Below, in pieces: positions 16,608 through 25,583 of a stretch of 64,000 bases of DNA. Source of the stretch: an uncultured Oscillospiraceae bacterium. GTDB taxonomy: Bacteria; Bacillota; Clostridia; Oscillospirales; Acutalibacteraceae. Where the stretch lies: NCBI GenBank assembly GCA_900541905.1, contig UQLQ01000005.1, positions 62,001 to 126,000 on the forward strand, written 5' to 3'. The translations under genes were made by a program, and so were the position numbers. The notes below the pieces were generated by a model. The model saw nothing but the letters and a program-made list of their open reading frames with translations, was not told the DNA's origin and made no database searches. Numbering within the stretch: position 1 is the stretch's first letter; each line of letters begins with the position of its first letter.

Positions 16608-18391
16608 GTGGTAGCTCCTTCTATCATCGTATCATGTTTTATATCATCGTTTTTAATATCCAATCCGTCAAATTGCATGTTGTAGTACTTGGTATACAGT
16701 CCGTTTTGTTTCAGTAGTTCTTCATGAGAACCGCGCTCTCTAATTTGATGTTGGTCAATTACCAAAATTTCGTCTGCATGACGAATGGTACTTAAACGGT
16801 GTGCAATGACAATTGTGGTTCGATTTTTTGCAAGCTGTTCCAAGGACGCTTGAATAAATCGTTCACTTTCATTGTCAAGTGCGGACGTAGCTTCGTCTAA
16901 AATTAAAATTTTAGGGTCTTTTAAAAACACACGGGCAATGGCAATGCGCTGTTTTTGTCCTCCTGAAAGTCTTGTTCCGCGTTCACCTACCATTGTATCA
17001 TATCCGTCGTCCAAGCTCATAATAAAATCGTGAATATTTGCAAGTTTGGCTGCTTGCATAATTTCTTCTTCACTGGCTCCCGGTTTTCCGTAAGCAATGT
17101 TATCACGAACGGTTCCCCAGAACATATAAATATCCTGCTGAACAACGCCAATTGCTTTGCGCAGCGATTTTTGCGTTACATCCCGTATGTCAACACCGTC
17201 AATGGAAATACTGCCGTCACTCACATCGTAGAAACGGGGAAGAAGCGCACATATCGTAGACTTTCCGCCTCCCGACGGACCGACCAAAGCAATGGTTTTT
17301 CCCGCCGGAATTTCAAAGTTGATGTCATTTAATACATTATGTACGCCGTCATAAGAGAAAAAGACATGTTGATATTGAATATTTCCTTTTACATCATTCA
17401 AATCAGGAGCATTTGGTTTATCTTCGATTTCAATGGGAGTTTCCATGATTTCCAGAAAACGAGAAAATCCTGCCATACCTTTTTGAAATACTTCCATAAA
17501 GTTGACCAGAATGGTGATTGGGTTGATAAAAATGTTGATATATAAAGCGTATAACGCCAAATCAGGCGCGTTCAATGTGCCTTGTGCAATAAAGATACCA
17601 CCAAATACCAAAATAACGGTAAATAAAATCCCTTGGAAATATAAGTTGCCGGATTGGAATCTTCCATATGCATGGTAAGAATGCTTTTTAGAAGATAAAA
17701 ACGAAACATTTGCTTTTTGAAATTTTTCTTTCTCTACAGCTTCGTTGGCAAAAGACTTTACAACCCGTATTCCTGCAAGAGAATCTTGCAGCTGCGCATT
17801 GATATTTGCAATTTTTTTGTTATTGTCTGAAAATGCTCTTTTCATACGTTTGTTTTGAAATACACTGAAAATGCACATAATAATAACAACTGCAAATAGA
17901 ATCAAAGTCAAAGGTACATGTACCATCATCAGCAACACAAAGGATCCGATGAGCTTTAAAAAGGCCAGGAACAAATTTTCAGGTCCGTGATGTGCAACTT
18001 CAGAAATATCAAATAAGTCTGACACCATTTTTGTCATCATTTCGCCTGTATTATTTTTATCATAATAAGAAAATGGAAGTCGCTGCATTTTATCGAACAA
18101 ATCGCTGCGCATGGCGCTTTCCATTCTGGAACCCATAATGTGTCCCCATGTTGCAATAAAATAGTCGCAGAACAGTTTGATTAAATACATGACAATCAGT
18201 CCGATTGCCACGAATCCGATGGTATGTAAAATAACGGTTGCGTCCATTGTAAATAAGCTTTTGTTTAATACATTCAATATTTGAGGAAATGATATATCTA
18301 CCAGAGAGACAACGGTTGCACATATCAAGTCAAAAATCAGCATGGCTTTATGCGGCTTGTAATAGTGAAGGAATTTTTTTAATGTTGGCAT
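16604..18391 (-). CDS. ABC exporter, fused permease and ATP-binding domains
   Basis: A 595-residue half-transporter of the ABC exporter class. Six transmembrane helices fill about residues 15-310. The ATPase domain follows with Walker A GPSGGGKST near 373, the signature LSGGQKQRIAIARVFLKDP near 475, Walker B KILILDEATSALD and the H-loop IAHRLSTI. It probably works as a homodimer, since no partner gene is present. The family covers lipid, drug and peptide exporters and the cargo is unknown. Confidence 0.94.
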   Translation of the reverse strand: MPTLKKFLHYYKPHKAMLIFDLICATVVSLVDISFPQILNVLNKSLFTMDATVILHTIGFVAIGLIVMYLIKLFCDYFIATWGHIMGSRMESAMRSDLFDKMQRLPFSYYDKNNTGEMMTKMVSDLFDISEVAHHGPENLFLAFLKLIGSFVLLMMVHVPLTLILFAVVIIMCIFSVFQNKRMKRAFSDNNKKIANINAQLQDSLAGIRVVKSFANEAVEKEKFQKANVSFLSSKKHSYHAYGRFQSGNLYFQGILFTVILVFGGIFIAQGTLNAPDLALYALYINIFINPITILVNFMEVFQKGMAGFSRFLEIMETPIEIEDKPNAPDLNDVKGNIQYQHVFFSYDGVHNVLNDINFEIPAGKTIALVGPSGGGKSTICALLPRFYDVSDGSISIDGVDIRDVTQKSLRKAIGVVQQDIYMFWGTVRDNIAYGKPGASEEEIMQAAKLANIHDFIMSLDDGYDTMVGERGTRLSGGQKQRIAIARVFLKDPKILILDEATSALDNESERFIQASLEQLAKNRTTIVIAHRLSTIRHADEILVIDQHQIRERGSHEELLKQNGLYTKYYNMQFDGLDIKNDDIKHDTMIEGATT

Positions 18392-18416
18392 GAGACACCT
18401 GCTTTCTGTTATAAAT

Positions 18417-18448
18417 AAAAAAGTGGAATGTTATCCATTCCACTTTTC
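18417..18448. terminator. Terminator between cyclophilin and ABC exporter genes
   Basis: AAAAAGTGGAATG and CATTCCACTTTT form a stem with a five-base loop just beyond the cyclophilin stop on the minus strand. Confidence 0.85.
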
Positions 18449-18464
18449 GTTTACATCGCCTTCA

Positions 18465-18992
18465 TTAAAATGGGCTTCTTACTTTTTCCGGTTCCGGATA
18501 ATCTACGCCGAATGTTTCAACGGTCACTTTTTCCATAATTTGATTTTCCAAAGGACGGTCATTGTAATCGCGCTGTGCTGCCACAATTTTATCTACCGCT
18601 TCCATGCCTTCAATTACTTGACCGAAGGAGGCATATTGTGCATTTAGATGAGGAGCGTCGTCTACCATAATGAAAAATTGAGAGCCTGCGCTGTTTGGAC
18701 TTTGTGAGCGTGCCATAGAAAGAACACCACGTTTGTGAAGCAGTTCGTTATTAAAGTTATTCATAATAAATTCGCCTTTAATGGAATAACCTGGGCCGCC
18801 CATGCCTGTACCTTGAGGATCTCCGCCTTGAATCATGAAACCCGGAATGACTCTGTGAAAAATAAGTCCGTCGTAAAAACCGTGTTTTACAAGAGAAATA
18901 AAGTTGTTTACTGTGTTAGGTGCAACATCAGGAAACAGTTCTGCTTTGATGGTGCCTTGGTTGGTTTCAAATGTAACAATAGGATTGCTCAT
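18465..18992 (-). CDS. Cyclophilin-type peptidyl-prolyl cis-trans isomerase
   Basis: A 175-residue cytoplasmic cyclophilin that accelerates proline isomerisation during folding. Diagnostic segments are FHRVIPGFMIQGGDPQGTG near residue 45, SMARSQSPNSAGSQFFIM near 92 and YASFGQVIEGM near 120. No signal peptide is present. It starts with ATG after a GGAGGAATCG site and is transcribed as a single gene ending in its own terminator. Confidence 0.95.
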   Translation of the reverse strand: MSNPIVTFETNQGTIKAELFPDVAPNTVNNFISLVKHGFYDGLIFHRVIPGFMIQGGDPQGTGMGGPGYSIKGEFIMNNFNNELLHKRGVLSMARSQSPNSAGSQFFIMVDDAPHLNAQYASFGQVIEGMEAVDKIVAAQRDYNDRPLENQIMEKVTVETFGVDYPEPEKVRSPF

Positions 18993-19183
18993 AAAATCGA
19001 TTCCTCCAAATATTTTCTAAAAGATTATGGTAATTATAATACGAATACCCAATTTGTTCAAGTCACGTTTTGTCTACTTGTTCATATTGTGCAAAAATAA
19101 TGATGAAAAAACTTTTGTCAAAGAGTTTGCAGCGATATGATGATAAACGTTTTTATATATCGGCAGAATCAATTTGGCTAAGA

Positions 19184-19410
19184 GATAAAACGTTTTATGA
19201 GGATACCAATTGATATTTGCAGTAAAATTTTCGTTATTTGTAAGAATGCGTTAGCAATTGTATATTAAAATATATAAATAGCAACCTAACAGCAATAGCA
19301 GAACAAACATTGAAAGGAAAATTTTCCATATTCGAGATGTTGATTGTTATGAGAACGTTTTAGCATTTATAGGTTAGAAATTGCTTTGCAATTTTTCTTA
19401 TGCTATAATA
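19184..19410 (+). repeat. Dispersed repeat family 1 array upstream of xth
   Basis: A degenerate unit beginning near AAAACGTTTTATGAG is followed by a clear unit: AACCTAACAGCAATAGCAG, ACATTGAAAGGAAAATTTTCC, GTTGATTGTTATGAGAACG, then TTTTAGCATTTATAGGTTAG and AAATTGCTTTGCAATTT. The block order is the same as in the arrays at 22380-22919 and, inverted, at 50758-51040. The interval 18993-19183 holds no gene. Confidence 0.7.
19381..19409 (+). promoter_or_regulatory. xth promoter at the end of repeat family 1
   Basis: TTGCTT, a 17-base spacer and TATAAT with TG three bases before the -10. The -35 overlaps the inverted repeat AAATTGC-TTT-GCAATTT. The start codon of xth is 37 bases downstream. Confidence 0.75.
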
Positions 19411-19445
19411 CATCCATAATTATGATTGGAGGAGATACTCACTAT

Positions 19446-20222
19446 ATGAAACTGATTTCATGGAATGTAAATGGATTACGTGCCTGTTTGACAAAGGGTT
19501 TCCCTGAATTTTTTGAGCAGGAGCAAGCAGATATATTTTGTATTCAAGAAACAAAGATGCAGGAAGGACAAGCGGAAGTTGAATTTCCGGGCTATTATCA
19601 ATATTGGAACAGTGCAGAGAAAAAAGGATATTCAGGCACTGCTGTATTTACCAAGCAGCAGCCGATAACTGTCACATATGATATTGGAGACCCTGCGCAT
19701 AAAGGAGAAGGCCGAGCAATTACACTGGAATATGACCGATTCTATTTGGTAAATGTTTATACACCAAATGCACAAAGAGGATTGGCGCGTCTTGATTATC
19801 GCATGGCTTGGGAAGATGCGTTCAGAGATTATTTAAAAACGTTAGATCAAAACAAACCTGTTATTTTATGTGGTGATTTAAATGTTGCACATCAGGAAAT
19901 TGATTTGAAAAACCCAAAAACCAATGTAGGAAATGCGGGCTTTTCCAACGAAGAACGCAGTAAATTTACACAGTTGCTGGACTCAGGATTTATCGATTCA
20001 TTCCGAACGTTATATCCGAATGAAACAGGTGCGTATACATGGTGGTCCTATATGTTTAATGCACGTGCAAACAATGCGGGATGGCGTATTGATTATTTTG
20101 TTTTATCAGAAAGGATGCGTCCGTATTTAAAAGACAGTATCATTTACGCTGATGTAATGGGCAGCGACCATTGTCCTGTTGGCCTGTTGTTGGACAGCGA
20201 GGAAAAAGACTTGGTAAAATAA
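19446..20222 (+). CDS. xth: Exodeoxyribonuclease III (AP endonuclease)
   Basis: A 258-residue Xth/ExoA-type enzyme of base-excision repair that cuts at abasic sites. Motifs are MKLISWNVNGLRA at the start, CIQETK near residue 36, YTPNAQRG near 108, GDLNVAHQEID near 146 and the catalytic GSDHCPVG near the end. The start at 19446 follows GGAGGAGA; the frame is open upstream but has no homology there. A 33-base gap separates it from fbp. Confidence 0.96.
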   Translation: MKLISWNVNGLRACLTKGFPEFFEQEQADIFCIQETKMQEGQAEVEFPGYYQYWNSAEKKGYSGTAVFTKQQPITVTYDIGDPAHKGEGRAITLEYDRFYLVNVYTPNAQRGLARLDYRMAWEDAFRDYLKTLDQNKPVILCGDLNVAHQEIDLKNPKTNVGNAGFSNEERSKFTQLLDSGFIDSFRTLYPNETGAYTWWSYMFNARANNAGWRIDYFVLSERMRPYLKDSIIYADVMGSDHCPVGLLLDSEEKDLVK

Positions 20223-20255
20223 ATTATGTATTTGATAGATAAAGGATGTGACAAA

Positions 20256-22181
20256 ATGGAGCTGGAAGACTATCAATTCACAAAACAGGAATTAAAATAT
20301 TTAGAGCTTCTTTCAGAAAAATATCCAACTGTGCAGTCGGTCTGTACCGAGATTATTAACTTAAAAGCAATTTTGAATTTGCCAAAGGGTACAGAGCATT
20401 TTATGAGCGACGTACACGGTGAATATGAAGCGTTTTATCATATACTGAACAACTGTTCAGGCGTCATCCATGAAAAAGTAAATATTATTTTTGGTGACAG
20501 ATTGAGCGTGGAAGAGCGTGCAGAGCTGTGCACATTAATTTATTATCCGGAAGAACGCTTGGAAATTGTACACGATACCATAAAAGATTTGGAAAGCTGG
20601 TACAAAATTACGTTGAACCAGTTAATCGAAATCTGCAAATTGGTTGCGTCAAAATACACTCGTTCTAAAGTAAGAAAGGCACTTCCAAAAGAATTCAGTT
20701 ATATTATTGACGAGCTGCTTCACTCCGTAGAAGGGGACATCAATCAAGAAGCATATCACAGTAACATCATGGATACCATTATCAGTATTCATAACGCAGA
20801 TGAATTTATTATTGCATTGGCTACCTTAATCAAACGTCTGGCAGTTGACCATTTACACATTGTTGGTGATATTTTCGACCGCGGCCCTCGTGCCGACAGC
20901 ATTATGGATATGCTGATGCAGCACCATGCGGTGGATATTCAGTGGGGTAATCACGATATTTTATGGATGGGCGCTTCCACAGGACATCCGGCATGCGTGG
21001 CAACCGTGGTGAAAACAAGCGTATCCCATAAACGTTTGGATACCTTGGAAGGCGGTTATGGCATCAGTCTGCGTCCTCTTACTTTATTTGCTACACAAAC
21101 TTATAAAAATTGTGAAACAACTCATGAAGCTATGCACAGAGCAATTGCAATCATTCTGTTTAAAGTAGAAGCACAAGTCATCAGGCGCCATCCCGAATAT
21201 GGAATGGAAGAACGTTTGCTTTTGCATAAGATTGATTATGATAACAAATGTATTACGATTAGCGGCAACATCTACGAGCTTACTACTGTAGATTTTCCGA
21301 CCATTGACCCGGAACATCCGTATGATTTGACAGAGGAAGAACAACATGTTCTGGACGGATTGGTTAATGCGTTTGTAGAAAGTGACCGTTTGCATCGTCA
21401 TATGAAATTTTTATATGCCTGCGGCAGTATTTATAAATGCTTTAATCAAAATTTGTTATTCCATGCATGTGTCCCTATGACAAAAGAGGGAGAATTTGCA
21501 GAGTTTGAGTTTGAGGGAGTGCCTTATAAAGGAAAAGCGCTTTTGGATTTGGCAGACCAAATTACCCGTAAAGCGTATTTTACCAGCAAAGAAAGCGAAA
21601 AAGAGAAGTACGGAGATTTTGTATGGTACCTATGGTGCGGAAAAACTTCGCCTTTGTTTGGCAAAGCCAGAATGACAACCTTTGAACGCATGTTTATTGT
21701 GGATAAATCCAGCTGGACAGAAGAAAAAGATCCGTATTACACATTCTGTGAGTCGGAGGACACCTGCAATCGCATTCTGCGTGAATTTAACTTGGCACAA
21801 GGTTTTTCCCATATTATAAATGGACATGTTCCTGTAAAAGCTATGAAGGGTGAAAGTCCTATCAAAGCAAACGGTAAATTAATTGTCATTGACGGTGGTT
21901 TCTGTAAAGCATACCAAAAAACCACAGGTATTGCCGGCTATACGCTAATTTACAACTCCCGTGGAATGCGCATTGTATCTCATACGCCGTTCAGAGGCAT
22001 TAAAGAGGCAATTGAAAAACATGTGGATATTGAATCCAGTTCCGAATTTTTTGAAACAAACGGCACACGTGTGTTGATTTTGGATACGGATATAGGGGAA
22101 GATATCAGTAATACAATTTACGACTTGTCACTCTTACTAACGGCATATAAAAAAGGTTTATTGGTACCTGATGACGAATAA
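20256..22181 (+). CDS. fbp: Class III fructose-1,6-bisphosphatase
   Basis: A 641-residue Firmicutes-type FBPase III (YydE/Fbp), which removes the 1-phosphate from fructose 1,6-bisphosphate in gluconeogenesis. The metallophosphatase motifs are HFMSDVHGEYEAF near residue 49, GDIFDRGPRADS near 200 and WGNHD near 232, followed by the long family-specific C-terminal half. The start at 20256 follows AAAGGATG; an ATG 30 bases upstream lacks a ribosome site. In cells with pfkA (3087) it provides the opposing reaction. Confidence 0.96.
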   Translation: MELEDYQFTKQELKYLELLSEKYPTVQSVCTEIINLKAILNLPKGTEHFMSDVHGEYEAFYHILNNCSGVIHEKVNIIFGDRLSVEERAELCTLIYYPEERLEIVHDTIKDLESWYKITLNQLIEICKLVASKYTRSKVRKALPKEFSYIIDELLHSVEGDINQEAYHSNIMDTIISIHNADEFIIALATLIKRLAVDHLHIVGDIFDRGPRADSIMDMLMQHHAVDIQWGNHDILWMGASTGHPACVATVVKTSVSHKRLDTLEGGYGISLRPLTLFATQTYKNCETTHEAMHRAIAIILFKVEAQVIRRHPEYGMEERLLLHKIDYDNKCITISGNIYELTTVDFPTIDPEHPYDLTEEEQHVLDGLVNAFVESDRLHRHMKFLYACGSIYKCFNQNLLFHACVPMTKEGEFAEFEFEGVPYKGKALLDLADQITRKAYFTSKESEKEKYGDFVWYLWCGKTSPLFGKARMTTFERMFIVDKSSWTEEKDPYYTFCESEDTCNRILREFNLAQGFSHIINGHVPVKAMKGESPIKANGKLIVIDGGFCKAYQKTTGIAGYTLIYNSRGMRIVSHTPFRGIKEAIEKHVDIESSSEFFETNGTRVLILDTDIGEDISNTIYDLSLLLTAYKKGLLVPDDE

Positions 22182-22187
22182 TAAAGA

Positions 22188-22224
22188 AAGACACGTCTCT
22201 GTTTTATCAGAGCGTGTCTTTTTT
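22188..22224 (+). terminator. Terminator of fbp
   Basis: AAGACACGTCTCTG and CAGAGCGTGTCTT form a stem followed by six T just after the fbp stop. Confidence 0.88.
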
Positions 22225-22379
22225 GCGTTCAAGGAACTGTGTTGCAAATTGGCAGTAAAATTGTGACAATACTTTTTTAGATTTCATTTTACATTTTGTC
22301 ACCCGTACGTATTGTTAACAAAATTACACAAAAGATTCATGAAAACTGTTTTTTCTTCTTTTAAAAAAGATAAACATTT

Positions 22380-22925
22380 GGTGTTGTTACAGTTTGAAAT
22401 CTGTACTAAAAGTTGTAATCAACGTTTCATGCTTTAATGACCATGTAACAAGAAACGGAAACAAAAGAAGAATCGAAAGGCATTTTTTATTATTTAGATT
22501 TTGACTGTTGCAAGGATGTTCCAAAATTATGTAATTGAAGGTTGTTTTGTAATTATCTTGATTCTGCAATCACCTTAGAACAAAACAAATATTGGTTATT
22601 GACAAGAACGTTTTAACATTGATAGGTTAGAAATTATAAAGCAATTTCTTTTAGGTTATAACAACTTAGCAACAGCAGCAAAACAAACATTGAAAGGAAC
22701 GTCTTTCAATATTCAAAGTTTTGGCTGTTGGCTAGAACGTTTTAGCGTCCCAAAGTTAAAAATTGAAACGCAATTTTTTTAATGCTATAACAACCTCAAA
22801 ACAGCGTCAAAAATTAAATTTCGTTTTAGCATTTATCAGCAAAAAATTGGGTTTATTGACAAGAACATTTTAACGTTTAAATGTTAGAAATTGCAAAGCA
22901 ATTTCTTTTATGTTATAATATCGAT
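22380..22925 (+). repeat. Dispersed repeat family 1, tandem array upstream of thyX
   Basis: Three recognisable units start with GAACGTTTTAACATT (22606), GAACGTTTTAGCGTC (22735) and GAACATTTTAACGTT (22863), a period of 128-129 bases. Each continues with an AAATTGC-nnn-GCAATTT type inverted repeat and a TATAAY box. A more degenerate unit seems to precede them from about 22380. The first two units have TATAAC; only the gene-proximal one has TATAAT. No gene is seen between 22225 and 22970. Confidence 0.75.
22891..22919 (+). promoter_or_regulatory. thyX promoter at the end of repeat family 1
   Basis: TTGCAA, a 17-base spacer and TATAAT with an extended -10 TG. The -35 lies inside the inverted repeat GAAATTGC-AAA-GCAATTTC. 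The thyX start codon is 52 bases downstream. Confidence 0.75.
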
Positions 22926-22970
22926 TAATTATCGAAATGGACTTATTTCAGTAAAAAAGGGGAATGATTC

Positions 22971-23747
22971 ATGGCTCTTGTAACCTTATTGGCTCACACA
23001 CCTCAGCCGGAACTGCATGTTGCCGCAGCAGCGAAGTTGTGTTATTCACCTTCTTCCATTGATAAAATCAAAGAAGGATTAACTGAGGAAAAAGTGGCTT
23101 CTTTTGTTGATATGCTTTCAGAAATTGGTCATGAAAGTCCCATTGAGCATGCTACTTTTACGTTTGGAATTGAAGGCGTGTCCCGCGCTTTGCTGGCACA
23201 AATTACACGTCATCGTATTGCTTCTTTCAGTGTACAAAGTCAGCGTTATGTTGCGGAAAACGCATTTGAATATGTCTTACCGCCGGAGATTGCCGCTATA
23301 CCCGAGGCAAAAGAAGAATTTATACGGGCGATGGAAGAAGACCAGCGTCATTATGAAAACTTAACAAATATTTTAGCTGAAAAACATAAAAAAGCATTGC
23401 TTGAAAAAGGAAAAGATGAAAAAACAGCAGCTCGAATGGCACAGAAACAAGCGATAGAAGATGCTCGTTTTGTGTTGCCAAATGCTTGTGATACCAAGAT
23501 GATTGTTACCTTTAATGCACGCTCATTGATGAACTTTTTTACACTGCGCTGTTGCAGACGCGCACAATGGGAAATTCAGGATGTTGCAATTCAAATGCTG
23601 CGTTTGGTCAAACAAGCAGCGCCACATTTGTTTGCCAAAGCAGGTCCCAATTGTGTAAGAGGCGCTTGTTCGGAAGGAAAAATGACTTGCGGAGAAATTA
23701 AAGAAGTACGTGCGTTTTTCCGTAATCTTGAAGAGGAAACTGTATGA
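22971..23747 (+). CDS. thyX: Flavin-dependent thymidylate synthase
   Basis: A 258-residue ThyX, which methylates dUMP to dTMP using FAD, NADPH and methylenetetrahydrofolate. The ThyX motif spans residues 80-93 as RHRIASFSVQSQRY. It departs from the textbook RHRxxSxNEQSxRY at two positions, a variant I recall from clostridial members. No ThyA homologue is in the window. The start follows GGGGAATG, and the stop overlaps tmk in an ATGA junction, giving a two-step dTMP-to-dTDP unit. Confidence 0.96.
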   Translation: MALVTLLAHTPQPELHVAAAAKLCYSPSSIDKIKEGLTEEKVASFVDMLSEIGHESPIEHATFTFGIEGVSRALLAQITRHRIASFSVQSQRYVAENAFEYVLPPEIAAIPEAKEEFIRAMEEDQRHYENLTNILAEKHKKALLEKGKDEKTAARMAQKQAIEDARFVLPNACDTKMIVTFNARSLMNFFTLRCCRRAQWEIQDVAIQMLRLVKQAAPHLFAKAGPNCVRGACSEGKMTCGEIKEVRAFFRNLEEETV

Positions 23748-24403
23748 AGCATCCGTTTATTGTAATTGAAGGGTTAGACGGAAGCGGCAAAGCAACACAA
23801 ACCAATCAGCTGTGCAAAGCTTTGGAACAAAAACAAATAAAATATCGTCACCTTACGTTTCCTGACTATGAGCAGGATTCTTCCGCTTTAATTAAATTGT
23901 ATTTAAGCGGCGCTTTTGGAACAGAACCTAACAGTGTCAACGCATATGCTGCGGCATCTTTTTATGCGGTAGACCGTTATGCCAGTTTTCAAAGATTTTG
24001 GAAGCAGGATTATTTAGACGGTATCTGCTTGATAGCAGATCGCTATGCCACTTCTAATTTAATTTATCAACTGACAAAACTGCCAAAAGAAGAATGGGAT
24101 CACTTTATTCATTGGGCGGAGGATTATGAATATCATAAATTGGAACTACCAAGGCCCGATGTTGTAATTTATTTGGATGTGCCGCCGGAGATTTCTCAGG
24201 CTTTGCTTAGCACACGTTACCAAGGTGATGAGACAAAAAAAGATATACATGAAAGAAATATGGATTTTTTATTGCAATGCCGTGAAGCTGCATTGTATAG
24301 TGCTGAAAAATTAGGTTGGAATGTTATTTCCTGCGCGGATAACGGAACAATGAAATCCATTGAAGCGATTCATAAAGAAATTATGGATAAACTTACAATA
24401 TAA
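23744..24403 (+). CDS. tmk: Thymidylate kinase
   Basis: A 219-residue dTMP kinase acting directly after ThyX. The P-loop reads EGLDGSGKATQ at residues 8-18, and the DR(Y) motif is DRYATSNLIYQ near 103. A short LID region lies near 150. Its ATG overlaps the thyX stop by four bases, so the two are translationally coupled. Length agrees with the family. Confidence 0.95.
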   Translation: MKHPFIVIEGLDGSGKATQTNQLCKALEQKQIKYRHLTFPDYEQDSSALIKLYLSGAFGTEPNSVNAYAAASFYAVDRYASFQRFWKQDYLDGICLIADRYATSNLIYQLTKLPKEEWDHFIHWAEDYEYHKLELPRPDVVIYLDVPPEISQALLSTRYQGDETKKDIHERNMDFLLQCREAALYSAEKLGWNVISCADNGTMKSIEAIHKEIMDKLTI

Positions 24404-24429
24404 AATCATAGAAGAGGAATCTAAAAACG

Positions 24430-24975
24430 ATGGTCTATGTATTTTTAGCGAATGGTTTTGAAGAAATGGAAGCAATTGCACCTATTGACCTGCTGAGAAG
24501 GGCAGAGTTAAAAGTGGTAACGGTTGCGGTTGGAACAGATACCACCACGGTTACAGGTGCCCATGATATACGTATTCATGCCGACATTACAGAACAGCAG
24601 GTAGACTTCACAGGCATAGAAATGGTTGTGCTGCCCGGAGGTATGCCGGGAACCTTGCATTTAGAGCAGTCTGCTGTTGTACAAACAGTCTTAAAGCACT
24701 GTAAACAACAAAATATCCCGATAGGAGCTATTTGTGCTGCGCCTTCTATTTTAGGTCATATGGGATTGCTCCATGGTATTACTGCTACCTGTTTTGAAGG
24801 ATTTGAAACACAGTTGACAGGTGCAAACTATTCCCCGCAGCATGTATGCTATGACCAAAATATCATTACAGCCAGAGGTGCCGGTGTTTCTGTTGAATTT
24901 GCCTTGAAATTAGTAGAAGTGTTATGTGGTACGTCTAAAGCCAATTTGTTGAGGAAGTCGATACAATGTATGTGA
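24430..24975 (+). CDS. DJ-1/PfpI family protein
   Basis: A 181-residue protein of the DJ-1/YajL branch of the class I glutamine amidotransferase-like fold. The nucleophile elbow GAICAAPSILG carries the reactive cysteine near residue 100, and the N-terminal segment FLANGFEEMEAIAP includes the conserved glutamate near 15. Family members have been linked to protection against oxidative or carbonyl damage; the activity here is not shown. It overlaps the next gene by 10 bases. Confidence 0.9.
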   Translation: MVYVFLANGFEEMEAIAPIDLLRRAELKVVTVAVGTDTTTVTGAHDIRIHADITEQQVDFTGIEMVVLPGGMPGTLHLEQSAVVQTVLKHCKQQNIPIGAICAAPSILGHMGLLHGITATCFEGFETQLTGANYSPQHVCYDQNIITARGAGVSVEFALKLVEVLCGTSKANLLRKSIQCM

Positions 24976-25571
24976 AAAATCCAAAAGAAAATATCAAAGA
25001 ACTGAAAAAGAATTTACGACTGAAATACCGTAATATCAGAGAGACGATGCCTCCTGCAAAAAAAGGAAAGATGGACGCTCGTATTCGCAGACATTTATTC
25101 GATTTACCGGAATATCATGAAGAAAGCACTGTTTTTGTATACATCAGTAAATCCATAGAAGTGGATACGTTTTCGATTGTAAAAAGAGCATTGGCTGATG
25201 GAAAGCAGGTCGCTTCGCCAAGATGTGTACCGGGTACGTATGAAATGGAATTCTATTATATTCGTTCTTTGGATGACTTGGAAAAGGGAACTTTTGGCGT
25301 TTTGGAACCAAAACATCAACAGTGCAAGTTAGTTACAGATTTATCGCATGGCTTTTGTATTGTACCCGGACTGTGCTTTGATGCAAAGGGATACCGCTTG
25401 GGTTACGGTAAAGGATACTATGACCGATTTTTATCGGAATTTAAGGGTGTAACAGTGGGCATTTGTTATACAAGCTGTGTGCAGTATGGATTGCCCCATG
25501 GATATTTTGACCGTCCGGTAGATATTCTTGTAACCGAAAATTACATTCGCAGAACTGAGAAAAAACAGTAA
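24966..25571 (+). CDS. 5-formyltetrahydrofolate cyclo-ligase
   Basis: A 201-residue MTHFS-type enzyme that converts 5-formyl-THF to methenyl-THF with ATP. The C-terminal signature GYRLGYGKGYYDRFL near residue 140 is diagnostic, and the basic N-terminal part (KKNLRLKYRNIR) is typical. The start at 24966 lies within the end of the DJ-1 gene, suggesting coupling. Its presence near thyX, which consumes folate, is functionally sensible but may be incidental. Confidence 0.93.
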   Translation: MYVKNPKENIKELKKNLRLKYRNIRETMPPAKKGKMDARIRRHLFDLPEYHEESTVFVYISKSIEVDTFSIVKRALADGKQVASPRCVPGTYEMEFYYIRSLDDLEKGTFGVLEPKHQQCKLVTDLSHGFCIVPGLCFDAKGYRLGYGKGYYDRFLSEFKGVTVGICYTSCVQYGLPHGYFDRPVDILVTENYIRRTEKKQ

Positions 25572-25583
25572 AGGAGGAATATT

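Noticed and set aside
22380..22925. The tandem repeats upstream of thyX could be a CRISPR array.
   Set aside because: Units are 128-129 bp with homologous, not unique, sequence between the conserved blocks, and no cas genes are present.
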